The notes beneath the pieces are model-generated. The model did not search any database. It was given only the letters and a program-made list of their open reading frames with translations, and had not been told where the DNA came from. From the NCBI GenBank assembly GCA_934426255.1, contig CAKRYD010000002.1:62001-126000 (forward strand): DNA of 64,000 bases, in the 5' to 3' direction. Positions 55,401-64,000 of the stretch are shown piece after piece (positions within the stretch are counted from its first letter, which is position 1; each line of letters opens with the position of its first letter). Both the position numbers and the translations under genes were made by a program. This DNA comes from an uncultured Bacteroidaceae bacterium. GTDB taxonomy: Bacteria > Bacteroidota > Bacteroidia > Bacteroidales > Bacteroidaceae.

Positions 55401-57041
55401 ATTTGCCCGGCATCGGTAATCAGTGCTGGATTATCAAACGCCTTTGCCCTGGAAATTTTAGAAGCAGCTATCGTTTCCTGAAGCTGGTTTGCAAGCAACT
55501 GTTTGCCGCCTTTCTCTTCAAGTTCCTTTATCAAGGCTTCGTCCGTTATCTGTTGAAAAGCCCAGGCCGATTCCGAATTGAGAGTTCCGTTCCAAGTGGT
55601 GATGCGGCCGCTCACTCCTTTGCCGCTCTGATGACCGTCGGAGTTGTACACACGGGAGTTGCCTGTATTGCCGATGTTGAACTGACCGGCGCCGAGGAAT
55701 CTGACAAATTGTCTGTACCCGGCATCCGGTTCTTTGGATAGGCTTACCTGAACACCGGAAGCATCAGTATGATGTCCTGTTTCATCGGTCACACAGCGGA
55801 TATATTCTTTAGTGGCAACGTTCTGGATGGTAAAGTTGCCATCTTCGGTTTTAGATAGACGGAAAGCATACAGCGCCTGCTTCTCATCTAAATTTCCCCA
55901 ATACAGTCTGCCATCAGACTTGGCAAACATGGCTTTCAGTACATCCGGCTGACTGTTTTTGAAATCTGCATTTTTGCTGATAATGTAATAATAACCGTCA
56001 GTTACAGGATTGTACTGTTGCTGCAAAACATTATAGGACTCAATCAGATTTGTGTGCAAAGTGTTATATTCTTCTTCTGAAATACCGTCATAAACGGCAT
56101 TTTGGGCTTTCAGAAGTGCCTCGTCATATGCGCCCTTGTACTTAGCAAAGACATCCTCTTTATAGCAACCGGGATTGTCGCCTACAACATATTCTCGGTT
56201 CAAACCGTTGATGCTGTCAATCGTGTTCTGGAGCTTCTGCGAATAATCGACACCGACATCCACCTGCTTGTATAGGGCAGCCACTTGGTCAGCCGTAAGA
56301 GGGTCGTTATAGATACGCGCAATGGCCACCTCGCCTGTCCAAGATGTGTTGCCCTTGTTGCCGGACGGGTCACAACCGATGCCAAACCAGCCGCTTTTGG
56401 CAGTAGGAAATTTGAATTCACCTTCTACATCGGCAGTTCCTTTCAATTCACCATCTACGTATATATAGGTTTTGCCTTCTTCTTTGTTCCACACGCCTAC
56501 AACATGATAGAATATCTTAGGTTGAGGCGTTACACCGCTTACTGTATAACGATAAGATTCGCCAATATAAGGAAGGAAAGTAAACTCATTTCCACCATTT
56601 ACTCCCTTGCCCGTTTTACAAAGCATCAGGCCGGTACCACCAGTCTGGTGCGAACTGAAAGGTTTGCATTCTTTATCAGGAAGTGAGCCGCTATAGTCTG
56701 CCTTGACCAGAGTCTCGAGGGTATGGCCATCGGCCAAAGCCGACTTGAATGCCTCATTGTTTTCATAATCCACCTTGTAATAATGGGTTGCCGTACCGCT
56801 CCACGGATTGGTAAACCGAGGGATGTTCATTTTGTAGGTCTCGTTGAAATAGACCTCGATGGCCGACTGGCCGATTACCTGTACTTCGTTCTGCATCGGC
56901 GAAATGTCGATGGCAGTTCCGTCACTGTTAAATACGACGTCCAATATATCCGCCTTGGGTACATTGTCGTCTGCCTTAGCCGCACTCAAAAGGGGGGGGG
57001 CACAATAGCAGGAGTGTCAATAAATAAATGTATCTTCTCAT
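52496..57041 (-). CDS. Giant secreted surface protein (LamG and F5/8-type-C-like), out of frame at a C9 tract (phase-off?)
   Basis: The body is open from 56989 to 52496 (about 1497 codons) but has only a TTG to begin with and no export signal. Upstream, an ATG at 57041 encodes a good signal peptide (MRRYIYLLTLLLLC, like MRRFLSLF of the paralogue) that runs into nine C residues (56992-57000) and then stops within about 8 codons. With one C fewer, the signal peptide reads straight into the body (LLSAAKADDN). In order the body has a LamG/concanavalin-like domain (residues about 1-240), a helical linker, a segment beginning VTDGYYYIISK, two F5/8-type-C-like domains (LIDGSNNTIFHSVW, YHNLQIRLKDP), a second helical FIVAR-like segment, a lectin-like region and a T9SS-like tail (VYSVDGKLIKRN to IIGKNKVAVK). 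A surface adhesin or glycan binder is likely. Confidence 0.8.
56992..57000 (-). repeat. C9 homopolymer tract inside signal-peptide codons (G9 on plus strand)
   Basis: Nine C residues on the coding strand, 13 codons after the ATG at 57041. At nine the reading frame ends at a TAA (56978-56976). At eight or eleven it is continuous with the 1497-codon body. This is the typical layout of a slipped-strand translational switch. Confidence 0.85.
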
Positions 57042-57098
57042 ATTATGAATTAATAATGAATCCTGAGTGAATGAAAGCTCGCTGTAATCTTTCACCTG

Positions 57099-57106
57099 CA
57101 AATGTA
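57099..57106 (-). promoter_or_regulatory. Bacteroides-type -7 box (TACATTTG) upstream of the 57041 start
   Basis: TACATTTG on the minus strand, 57 bp upstream of the ATG. A TTTG lies 16 bp further upstream (57123-57126), closer than usual. It supports 57041, not the internal TTG, as the real start. Confidence 0.5.
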
Positions 57107-57342
57107 ATAATTTTTGCTTACACAAAAGACGCGCAAGCCCTTTTTTCTGAAAGGAAAGACTGTTTGTCCTGTCGTTCTCCCTTTCGCATTACGCCATCAA
57201 GTCAACCCCAGAACGGGATAATATCCGGTGAAGCGACCCAAAACAGGGCCAACGATGAAAGCAACCTCAATCGGTAATGACGTCAAGCCGGAGTCAACTT
57301 TTGCCTGAGCCCGGCTCAAATCCGAGTCAGCCTAAATCAAAG

Positions 57343-57492
57343 AATGGCACATCATACCCTGCGATCTGTACACATCGCGCCCTACAATGCGGCACATTGC
57401 ACCCTGCGATCTATACACATCGCATACAACGATCTGTACACATCGCACCCTGCAATGCGGCACATCGCACCCTGCGATCTGTACACATCGCA
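57343..57492. repeat. TGTACA-centred tandem palindrome array 4 (22-23 bp period)
   Basis: Cores lie at 57345 (degenerate), 57367, 57389 (GCGGCA), 57412 (TATACA), 57435, 57457 (GCGGCA) and 57480, with spacings 22, 22, 23, 23, 22 and 23. Units are of the form GCGATCTGTACACATCGC, with GCAATGCGGCACATTGC variants interspersed, joined by ACCCT. The array lies between the 3' end of susD and the 5' end of the phase-variable gene. The 150 bp between it and that gene's promoter hold no recognisable gene. Confidence 0.85.
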
Positions 57493-57570
57493 AGCACGAA
57501 CTGAATGCCCTGCAAGTATGCTAAAAGAAAGAATCACATTGAACCGGTAAGTGCTTACTTACAAACCAAC

Positions 57571-57598
57571 CAAAAACCCGGGCAAGTTTTGCCCGGGT
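57571..57598 (-). terminator. Intrinsic terminator after susD
   Basis: A 10-bp GC-rich perfect stem (57576-57585 with 57589-57598) with a 3-base loop, followed on the minus strand by TTTTT, 25 bp after the susD stop. Confidence 0.9.
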
Positions 57599-57622
57599 CA
57601 AATGATATGAAAAAGGACTTTC

Positions 57623-59881
57623 TTATTTTTTCTTTGGTAATTGGAAGAACTTATAGGTGTCATCCTGCATCTTGGCATAAATGCCTGCATCATAGATTGA
57701 AGCATCGTCGGTGACTGAATTGTTGCGACGTGCCATCTTCCAGGCAAACCAATCGTTACCATTCATGCCGGCATCAGTCTTGTGATCAGCAAAACGGAGC
57801 AAGTCGGTGAAGCGGTGACCTTCAAACGCTGTTTCAAGGGCGCACTCGTCAATAATAAGGTCTTCTACAGCATTGATAATCTCATCATCTGTGATTCTTA
57901 TGACATCAGCATATTGGGCTGCGATTGAATCAGGCAGCACAGCCGACTCAGTCAGCAATACATCACCTACGCGCAATCTGTTTTCCAACTCAACCTGCGA
58001 CTGATAAGGCAGGCCGTTCAGACGGGCACGGTTGGCAGCAACTTTTTTGGCTACCATCTTGGCATAAGTATATACAGTGTCCTGATAGCCACCTGTCTGG
58101 CCACAACCACGCGAATGTATACCGGCACGGAAATAACCGTTTTCCAGTTCCTGATTGTTCCACGTTTCCTTGGTCCAGAACTCAGAGAGGAACTTGTACT
58201 TCTCAGCACGCACCATTTCGTCAAGTGTCACGTAGTACATACCACCTGCATAAGCTTTTGGCTCTGAAGAAAGATAGGGAACATTCCTCTGTATCAGAGT
58301 TGTGTCGGCAGCATAACCGTCAGCAAACAAGCAAGTATCAAGAACAGCCACGCCCAAGGAGTCAACAATTACATTGCCAGCCTCATCCTTCTTGGGAAGG
58401 AATATACCCAAGGTGTCTTTCTTGTTGATATAATACTTATTGCCGTCGATGGTCTTATAGTCCAATGTCGGGAATGTCTGACGCCAAAGGCCGTCTTTCA
58501 ATACACCGAAAGCTATCTGCGGGAAACCCATACGGTTGATGGCCTCAGCAAAGCGCAGGTAAAGCAAAGCCTTGCGATACAAGGTGATATGATACTGCAT
58601 GCTGAAATGATTGAACGAAGAACCGAAAGACGTAGAAGAATAAAGCATCGAACCAATAGCATACTTGTCGATGATGCGTGATTTCTCACCGCGAGTGAAC
58701 TCATATTCGGGCGCAGTACCATACAAGCGGCCATCGGCTAAATCATCAAAATAGATGATGGTTTCAACACCATTCTCCGAACGCCAACTGCAATAATGTT
58801 GTTGTTCGTTCAACGACAAATAGTTCTTTGACGGAAGTATCTGCTGGTAGCTCTCATTAGGCTCAACTGACACATAGCCAGAAGATCCGCTCACAGTGGA
58901 AGATGTCTTGAAGCCAAAGGTCTGAACTACGTCAGTCAACATTTTGCCCATAGTTGAATTGGCTGCTCCAATGGTCACAAAAAGCTGCTCGTCTCTATTG
59001 AACCCCATGCAGTCAGCCCAGTCACGTGCATTCAAGGTATAGCTGGTTATCTGCCCGTCACGGTAATTGGTCTCATAACCCACCTTGTAGACTTCATTTC
59101 TGTCATAGGGTGAACCGATCTTTGTATCAGTCAGATAATCATAATAAGTCTCAGCAGCTTTCTGATACTGATTCTGCATCAAGTAGGCATCACCCAGCAC
59201 CAACTGGATGGGCACGAACATACGCTGAGTGGGATAACGGCTGGAACCATTATGGATTTCACCATAATTAGGCATGCCATACTGCTTCTGCAACTCATAA
59301 GCACGGTACAAGCCGGCCTCAAGAAGCATATCAGCAAGATTAGTTTTGTTGACACGAGGTGCATTCTTTTCCAAATAGGAAGCTTGCTCGGTAGAGGCAA
59401 TAGGCTCTGTGATGAAAGGGACACTGCCATAGAAACGCACAAGCTGCAAATATGTCCAAGCACGAATGGCCTGAATCTGAGCATACTCACGCTTCATCTC
59501 GGGTACTCCGTTCTTCTCAATCAAAGTATCGACACGAGCCATATAGAAGTTGCATGAATTGATGATGTGATAATAATCGGCAGCATTCAGCAACGTATTG
59601 TCTCCATCTTCAGGGTTTTCAAAATCTGCTATATTCTTGATGGAGTCAGAAGTATAGGTGCCAGTCGTGGAAAGGTCACTACGGGCCGCATCAAGCAACA
59701 CAGAACGTGAGCCCACATTCTGAAGACTCCTCAATATACCGAAAGCAGAATAAACCGAGTCTTGCGCATAGTTCTCAGAATAACGTTTCAGCTCAGGAGT
59801 CAACATGTCATCACATGATGAAGCCGTAAAGGTGACTGCAAACAGAATGGCGAATATTGATATAAACGATCTATTTTTCAT
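57623..59881 (-). CDS. SusD/RagB family outer-membrane nutrient-binding lipoprotein
   Basis: A 752-residue lipoprotein. The signal peptide ends ASSC with lipid-bearing Cys23. The SusD N-terminal TPR-like region is clear (YYHIINSCNFYMARVDTLIEK, IQAIRAWTYLQLVRFYGSVPFI) and the C-terminal part ends with a typical LIIDECALETAFEGHRFTDLLRFADHK. It is longer than classical SusD (about 550), with an insert in the middle (about 290-540). It forms the lid over the SusC transporter encoded 12 bp upstream. The ligand is unknown; no glycosidase genes flank the pair inside the window, so a glycan or peptide substrate is equally possible. Confidence 0.95.
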   Translation of the reverse strand: MKNRSFISIFAILFAVTFTASSCDDMLTPELKRYSENYAQDSVYSAFGILRSLQNVGSRSVLLDAARSDLSTTGTYTSDSIKNIADFENPEDGDNTLLNAADYYHIINSCNFYMARVDTLIEKNGVPEMKREYAQIQAIRAWTYLQLVRFYGSVPFITEPIASTEQASYLEKNAPRVNKTNLADMLLEAGLYRAYELQKQYGMPNYGEIHNGSSRYPTQRMFVPIQLVLGDAYLMQNQYQKAAETYYDYLTDTKIGSPYDRNEVYKVGYETNYRDGQITSYTLNARDWADCMGFNRDEQLFVTIGAANSTMGKMLTDVVQTFGFKTSSTVSGSSGYVSVEPNESYQQILPSKNYLSLNEQQHYCSWRSENGVETIIYFDDLADGRLYGTAPEYEFTRGEKSRIIDKYAIGSMLYSSTSFGSSFNHFSMQYHITLYRKALLYLRFAEAINRMGFPQIAFGVLKDGLWRQTFPTLDYKTIDGNKYYINKKDTLGIFLPKKDEAGNVIVDSLGVAVLDTCLFADGYAADTTLIQRNVPYLSSEPKAYAGGMYYVTLDEMVRAEKYKFLSEFWTKETWNNQELENGYFRAGIHSRGCGQTGGYQDTVYTYAKMVAKKVAANRARLNGLPYQSQVELENRLRVGDVLLTESAVLPDSIAAQYADVIRITDDEIINAVEDLIIDECALETAFEGHRFTDLLRFADHKTDAGMNGNDWFAWKMARRNNSVTDDASIYDAGIYAKMQDDTYKFFQLPKKK

Positions 59882-59893
59882 TGTTTCGCAATT

Positions 59894-62800
59894 TTACAAG
59901 TTAATAGTTACACCGAAGTTGAAGGAACGGGACTGAGGCAACATGCCGGAATCTATACCTTGGTATAATACACCGTTACCACAAGAAACCTCGGGATCCA
60001 AACCTCTGTATTTGGTAATAGTGAAGAGATTGTTTGCTTCACCCCAAACAGTAAATCCTTGCAACCAAGAGAGCGACAGAGGCAATTTGTATGTCAAACG
60101 AACTTTCTTCAACTTAAGGAAAGAACCATCTTCAATCCAGCGGTCAGAGAAACGCTCATTGTTGACCCATTCTGTGCTTGACGTAAGCATGGCACGAGGC
60201 ATATCAGTTACCTGGCCACTGTGAGTCCAACGGTTGAGAACTGCTGTCGTCTGGTTCCAAAGATTACTGGATTGCTCCAACTGGGAAGCTTGGTAATTAT
60301 AAATGTCATTACCCAAAGAATACTTGAAGATGACATCCAACTTGAAATTCTTCAAGAAGCCGAAGCTCGTGAATATGTTACCATATACATCAGGATTAGG
60401 ATCACCAATCTTGACCATATCAGCCTCTGAAATCCAACCGTCACCGTTCTGATCTACAAAGTGTACATCACCGGCCTTGAAGTTACGATAAGAATCACCA
60501 ACATAACCGGTAGGATATCTCAAATAACCAAACTTGCCGGCAGTCGAAGCTTCAGTTTCGTCAACAAAGACGCCCTTGGTCTGGTATCCGTAGAAGACAC
60601 CGGCTGCATTGCCAATGCTTGTAAGGATATTGTTCGTTCCGTAGATAGAAGAAGTATATCCTTGAACCGTCTTATAAATATCACCCTTACTACCATCCTC
60701 ATTCAAATTGTAAAGCCTCATAAGGTTGTTGTCGGGAAGCTCGGTGATTTCATTTTTGTAGTGACCTACGCTGAAGCCAAGTTCCCAAGTGAAATTCTTC
60801 GAATTAACGACAATTCCACTAACATTGACAGAGGCTCCGGTATTCTTCAAAGCACCATTGTTAGACCACATGGATGGTAGACCGGTCAGATAGTTCAAAT
60901 TTTGCAAGGTCAGCAAATTGGATGTCTTGCTCCAGAAGAAATTAACGCCTAAATTCAGACGATTGTCCAACAAGCTTGTCTCCAATCCGGCATTAAGACG
61001 ACGGGTGGTTTCCCATTGAATCTCAGAATTAGCAATGTTAGCAAGCGACAAAGACGTAGAGGTGTTCAGGAACTTTTCATTGGAGAAATAAGTACGGCTT
61101 GCATAGTAGTCGATATTGTCATTTCCAGACTCTTCATAACCAGCAGACAATTTCAGGTAGTTTACAGGTTTGAAGTTGAACCATGGTTCAGAAGAGATCA
61201 ACCATGCAGCACGTACTGACGGGAATGTCGCCCACTTCACACCAAACAATTTAACACCTTCCTTAGTGTTTTTACCGAAACGAGATGAAGACTCTGCTGT
61301 TACAGTAGCGTCAAGGAAGTAGCGGTTCAAGTAATTGTAGTGAGCATCCAAGTAGTAGGCAAGATTGGTCCAAGTGTCATTGGTACCTCCATATGTAAGA
61401 TACTGCAATGAATAGGACAAATTAGGCATCTTGTCGTTAGAGTTATTGTAACCGTTGGTGTAGCTGTTCGAGAAATTAAACGTGTTGAAACGGAAGCCAG
61501 CGGTTGCAGACAAAGTGTGCTCGCCCATATGCTTATCAGCATGCAAATAGAAGTTGTTTGCAATGGCACTTTCGTCAGCAAACTGAGACCTAACTGCACT
61601 CGTTACAGAGCCTAAGCCTTCGACAAACTTTTGGGGTGTACCATTGTTAGGCATATAATACAGCTCGGAAGTACGGTTCATCACGTAACTGAAACGATCA
61701 CCAATGGTCAACCAAGAATTCAACTGATACTTAGGATTGAAATTCAACGTAAACTGAGTCTGCTCCTCATAGTTTTTATTGTCACCTTGGCCATTTTCAA
61801 GTATCCAATAAGGATTAGCCAAAGCTGCTGTACCAAAATCCTCGCCAAAGCGGAACGGGTTATTACTGTCACTATAGTTCTTGCCGGCATAGATGTTGCT
61901 AGCAGGAGTCAAAAGGTTCCTCTGCTGAGCTTCATCCCAATATACATAATAAGCGTATTTGCTTATCATTGGAGCATTGATAAGCCCCAACACATTAGGA
62001 GAAGCTATGTTTGACTTAGAATAGTCTTCAGCCCAACCATTGTCACGCATATTATAAGCAGAACGCGCATAAGAAATGTCAAAGGCTGCGGATAAACGGT
62101 CTGTCATGTTGATATCTGTATTGAAACGGATATTCAAACGGTTGAAATCGTTATCCTTTGCCGTTGCATCAGAACCGGTGTAACCCAATGACAATGCATA
62201 CATGGCTATATCATCACCACCTTGCACATTAACACGGTAATTCTGGGTTATAGCAGTATGATAAAGCTCTTTCTGCCAATTCTCATTGTTATGATAAATG
62301 TCATAGAACGTATAATTGGGATCTTCGTTCATAAACGGACGACTGGAAATCAACTGCAAGTAAGTCAAGCGATCGCTGGGATTGGTAGGAACGTATGTTC
62401 CCAAGATTTCAGTAAGATAGCTTCTATACTGATTGCCCGACATCACATCCAAAGTTTTGGGCGTAGTTTCCACACCTCCATAGATGCGAACACCAATTCG
62501 TGTTGCACGATTACGTCCACGCTTTGTCGTTATTTCAATGACACCATTAGCACCCTTTGCACCGTAGAGAGCTGTCCCCGTATCAAGAACGCGTACGCTT
62601 TCAACATCCTCTGGATCTAAAGAAGCGAAAACATTATTGATAAAGCCGGCATGAATAGCCGTACGGTCATACTGCATATCCCAAATGACACCGTCTACTA
62701 CAACCAGCGGCTGAGCAGTAGCATTGAGAGAATTGAAGCCATTGATAAACATGGCTGCTCCCTGAGCCGGAAGGCCTCCGCGTGTCATAGTACGAACAGT

Positions 62801-63328
62801 ACCATTCAACTGACTTTCAATATCCTGCTCAACTGTCAATGCAGAAGAATTATCTGTCACTGCAGTTTGAGACTTGAACACGTCAGTTCCATTCTTGAAG
62901 AATGATTTGAACACAGAGCTGTAGAGATTGACATTAATTGGTCCATCCTTGATAGCTACTTGAACCGGATTATATTCGGGCGCAGCAACATATAAAGCCG
63001 TGACGAATACCGGAACAGATATCTTATAACGTCCATCCTCTTCGGTCATTGCAGTATAACGAATATCGTTCAATGCCTGAACCTGAACACCACTAAGCGG
63101 CTTTCGAGTAGCAGCATCGAAAATCTGACCGGAAATCTCTTTCATCTGATAAGTAGGACCGGCTGGCAAAGGGCGTTTTTTAGCAACTTGCTCCGTTACT
63201 TCCTCCTCTGCATCATCACCATCCTCGATGTCTTGAGCATACATAGGAGAAATTCCGGTCAAGAAGATGAGGCCGAAACCAATACCGAAGGCCCTTCTCA
63301 AATAATAATTTCTTCTTATATCTTTCAT
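59894..63328 (-). CDS. SusC/RagA family TonB-dependent outer-membrane transporter
   Basis: A 1144-residue protein. The signal peptide (to about residue 31, GISPMYAQ) is followed by a short acidic stretch, a carboxypeptidase-regulatory-like domain (about 65-135: [33 protein letters not shown]), the plug with LVVVDGVIWDMQYDR and VRVLDTGTALYGAKGANGVIEITTKRG, and a 22-strand-type barrel ending in RSFNFGVTINL with the expected terminal aromatic/hydrophobic pattern. It imports oligomers captured with SusD, driven by TonB. It sits between the truncated upstream gene (26-bp gap) and susD (12-bp gap), so the three form one transcript. Confidence 0.96.
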   Translation of the reverse strand: MKDIRRNYYLRRAFGIGFGLIFLTGISPMYAQDIEDGDDAEEEVTEQVAKKRPLPAGPTYQMKEISGQIFDAATRKPLSGVQVQALNDIRYTAMTEEDGRYKISVPVFVTALYVAAPEYNPVQVAIKDGPINVNLYSSVFKSFFKNGTDVFKSQTAVTDNSSALTVEQDIESQLNGTVRTMTRGGLPAQGAAMFINGFNSLNATAQPLVVVDGVIWDMQYDRTAIHAGFINNVFASLDPEDVESVRVLDTGTALYGAKGANGVIEITTKRGRNRATRIGVRIYGGVETTPKTLDVMSGNQYRSYLTEILGTYVPTNPSDRLTYLQLISSRPFMNEDPNYTFYDIYHNNENWQKELYHTAITQNYRVNVQGGDDIAMYALSLGYTGSDATAKDNDFNRLNIRFNTDINMTDRLSAAFDISYARSAYNMRDNGWAEDYSKSNIASPNVLGLINAPMISKYAYYVYWDEAQQRNLLTPASNIYAGKNYSDSNNPFRFGEDFGTAALANPYWILENGQGDNKNYEEQTQFTLNFNPKYQLNSWLTIGDRFSYVMNRTSELYYMPNNGTPQKFVEGLGSVTSAVRSQFADESAIANNFYLHADKHMGEHTLSATAGFRFNTFNFSNSYTNGYNNSNDKMPNLSYSLQYLTYGGTNDTWTNLAYYLDAHYNYLNRYFLDATVTAESSSRFGKNTKEGVKLFGVKWATFPSVRAAWLISSEPWFNFKPVNYLKLSAGYEESGNDNIDYYASRTYFSNEKFLNTSTSLSLANIANSEIQWETTRRLNAGLETSLLDNRLNLGVNFFWSKTSNLLTLQNLNYLTGLPSMWSNNGALKNTGASVNVSGIVVNSKNFTWELGFSVGHYKNEITELPDNNLMRLYNLNEDGSKGDIYKTVQGYTSSIYGTNNILTSIGNAAGVFYGYQTKGVFVDETEASTAGKFGYLRYPTGYVGDSYRNFKAGDVHFVDQNGDGWISEADMVKIGDPNPDVYGNIFTSFGFLKNFKLDVIFKYSLGNDIYNYQASQLEQSSNLWNQTTAVLNRWTHSGQVTDMPRAMLTSSTEWVNNERFSDRWIEDGSFLKLKKVRLTYKLPLSLSWLQGFTVWGEANNLFTITKYRGLDPEVSCGNGVLYQGIDSGMLPQSRSFNFGVTINL

Positions 63329-63354
63329 TGTCGTATATTTTAAATTAACAAGTA

Positions 63355-64000
63355 CTACTCGTCCTTACCTTTAAGGATGAAACAGTCAATATACATGGTT
63401 GTAGTCACTGTCTTGAACTCAGCAACAGAGCGAACCACCTGCAATGACAAAACCGGGTAGGAATTGCGAATATTGTCAAAGCAGTAAGGGAACTTGAAGT
63501 TTTCAAAGAGCAGGATTGTATCAACCTTAGACGGGTCTGACTTAAAGGTCTTATCCGACTTAACAGTTGATGCCTTGCCCTTCGAATCCAAGTCATACTG
63601 CAATGTCGCATTAAACTGATTGCATTTCGGATTTGTATTGGAAGGATCGGTCATGTTTTCAGGAACAATCACAACATAGATATCATATGTGCCTGACAAT
63701 ACTGACGGCAAATTGTATGATACTGTTTGCTTGGAAGAAGCGTTAACGGGAACATACTCAATATAAGCATTGTTACGCACACGTCCCTGAACAGAGTCAT
63801 TGCGGTTGCCATCCGTAACACTATGATAAACCAAACCACCATCAGGCAAATAATACTTACTCTCACGTTGATTATAATAATTAGTGTACTCTGCCTCCAC
63901 TATAATATCATACTGCCATGCCTTATTAGCCTTGAAATTAAAATGATCAGTAATAAACGCATATCCGTTACTGCCCTTAAGAGGGGTCTTACCCTCAGTC
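63355..64000 (-). CDS. SusC/D-associated protein, C-terminal part (5' end outside window)
   Basis: The frame is open from the window edge to a stop at 63355, giving about 215 residues. The apparent GTG start at 63900 is only an internal Val codon: the upstream codons (YAFITDHFNFKANKAWQYDIIVEAE) continue in frame. The visible part is beta-rich, with YNLPSVLSGTYDIYVVIVPENM, DTILLFENFKFPYC and the ending TTTMYIDCFILKGKDE. I recall similar C-terminal domains on fasciclin-domain surface lipoproteins encoded next to SusC/SusD pairs, but with low certainty, and the diagnostic part lies outside the window. It is the first visible gene of the transcript including SusC and SusD. Confidence 0.7.
   Translation of the reverse strand, partial: TEGKTPLKGSNGYAFITDHFNFKANKAWQYDIIVEAEYTNYYNQRESKYYLPDGGLVYHSVTDGNRNDSVQGRVRNNAYIEYVPVNASSKQTVSYNLPSVLSGTYDIYVVIVPENMTDPSNTNPKCNQFNATLQYDLDSKGKASTVKSDKTFKSDPSKVDTILLFENFKFPYCFDNIRNSYPVLSLQVVRSVAEFKTVTTTMYIDCFILKGKDE

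Noticed and set aside
52496..56989. A complete 1497-residue protein starting at the TTG at 56989
   Set aside because: That start gives no export signal, whereas an ATG 52 bp upstream encodes a good signal peptide in the adjacent frame, separated only by a C9 tract.
63355..63900. A full-length 181-residue protein starting at the GTG at 63900
   Set aside because: The frame continues upstream without a stop to the window edge, so this is the C-terminal part of a longer protein.

Overview
The window is chromosomal DNA from a Bacteroidales bacterium, most likely in the Prevotellaceae/Bacteroidaceae range. The evidence is a SusC/SusD pair, a fused LpxC-FabZ gene, a Rho with a long disordered insert, DUF4290 and DUF3256 proteins, C-terminal tails like those of the type IX secretion system, and promoters of the Bacteroides type (TTTG, about 20 bases, then TAnnTTTG). 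It is mostly core genome. I see no phage, integrase, insertion sequence or CRISPR array.

Layout. 1-6011 (minus): two Gfo/Idh/MocA oxidoreductases, the first cut by the window edge, then a tandem pair of secreted glycosidase-like proteins. 6179-10177: penicillin-binding protein 1A, a secreted DNA/RNA nuclease and a HAD phosphatase. 10718-15091: a 1457-residue secreted multidomain protein. 15290-18692: a FucO-type alcohol dehydrogenase, tRNA-Cys, a small lipoprotein and a secreted arginine-deiminase-like enzyme. 18774-23175: rho (minus), then an ABC-F ATPase and a YjbR protein (plus). 23208-31201 (minus): operon prfA-pyrF-HD-lpxD-lpxC/fabZ-lpxA-pRiA4_ORF3-miaA, with a clear promoter. 32088-39449 (minus): operon tsaB-DUF4290-murA-rimM-dxr-rseP-cotH. 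39550-42266: DUF3256, a GNAT acetyltransferase and cca. 42476-48601 (minus): operon phoH-purC-menG-aroE-TPM-lemA-purM. 48691-52325: DUF5715, truA, an EamA transporter and meso-diaminopimelate dehydrogenase. 52496-64000 (minus): a second giant secreted protein, SusD, SusC and a truncated upstream partner.

The core genes are mostly envelope genes: lipid A (lpxA/C/D), peptidoglycan (murA, PBP1A, ddh), isoprenoid and menaquinone supply (dxr, menG) and stress proteolysis (rseP). With them are translation and tRNA genes (prfA, miaA, tsaB, rimM, truA, cca) and purine, pyrimidine and shikimate genes.

Two features stand out. First, four intergenic arrays (about 10274-10481, 31580-31785, 42280-42462 and 57343-57492) are built from 22-23 bp imperfect palindromes centred on TGTACA. 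The sequence of the arms changes from unit to unit while the dyad symmetry is kept, which suggests selection on the palindrome itself. Second, the two giant surface-protein paralogues each carry a nine-base C tract at the 5' end. In one the tract is in the promoter region. In the other it lies inside the signal-peptide codons, and at its present length it puts the signal peptide out of frame with the body. This looks like a pair of phase-variable surface proteins, and each also has a TGTACA array upstream.
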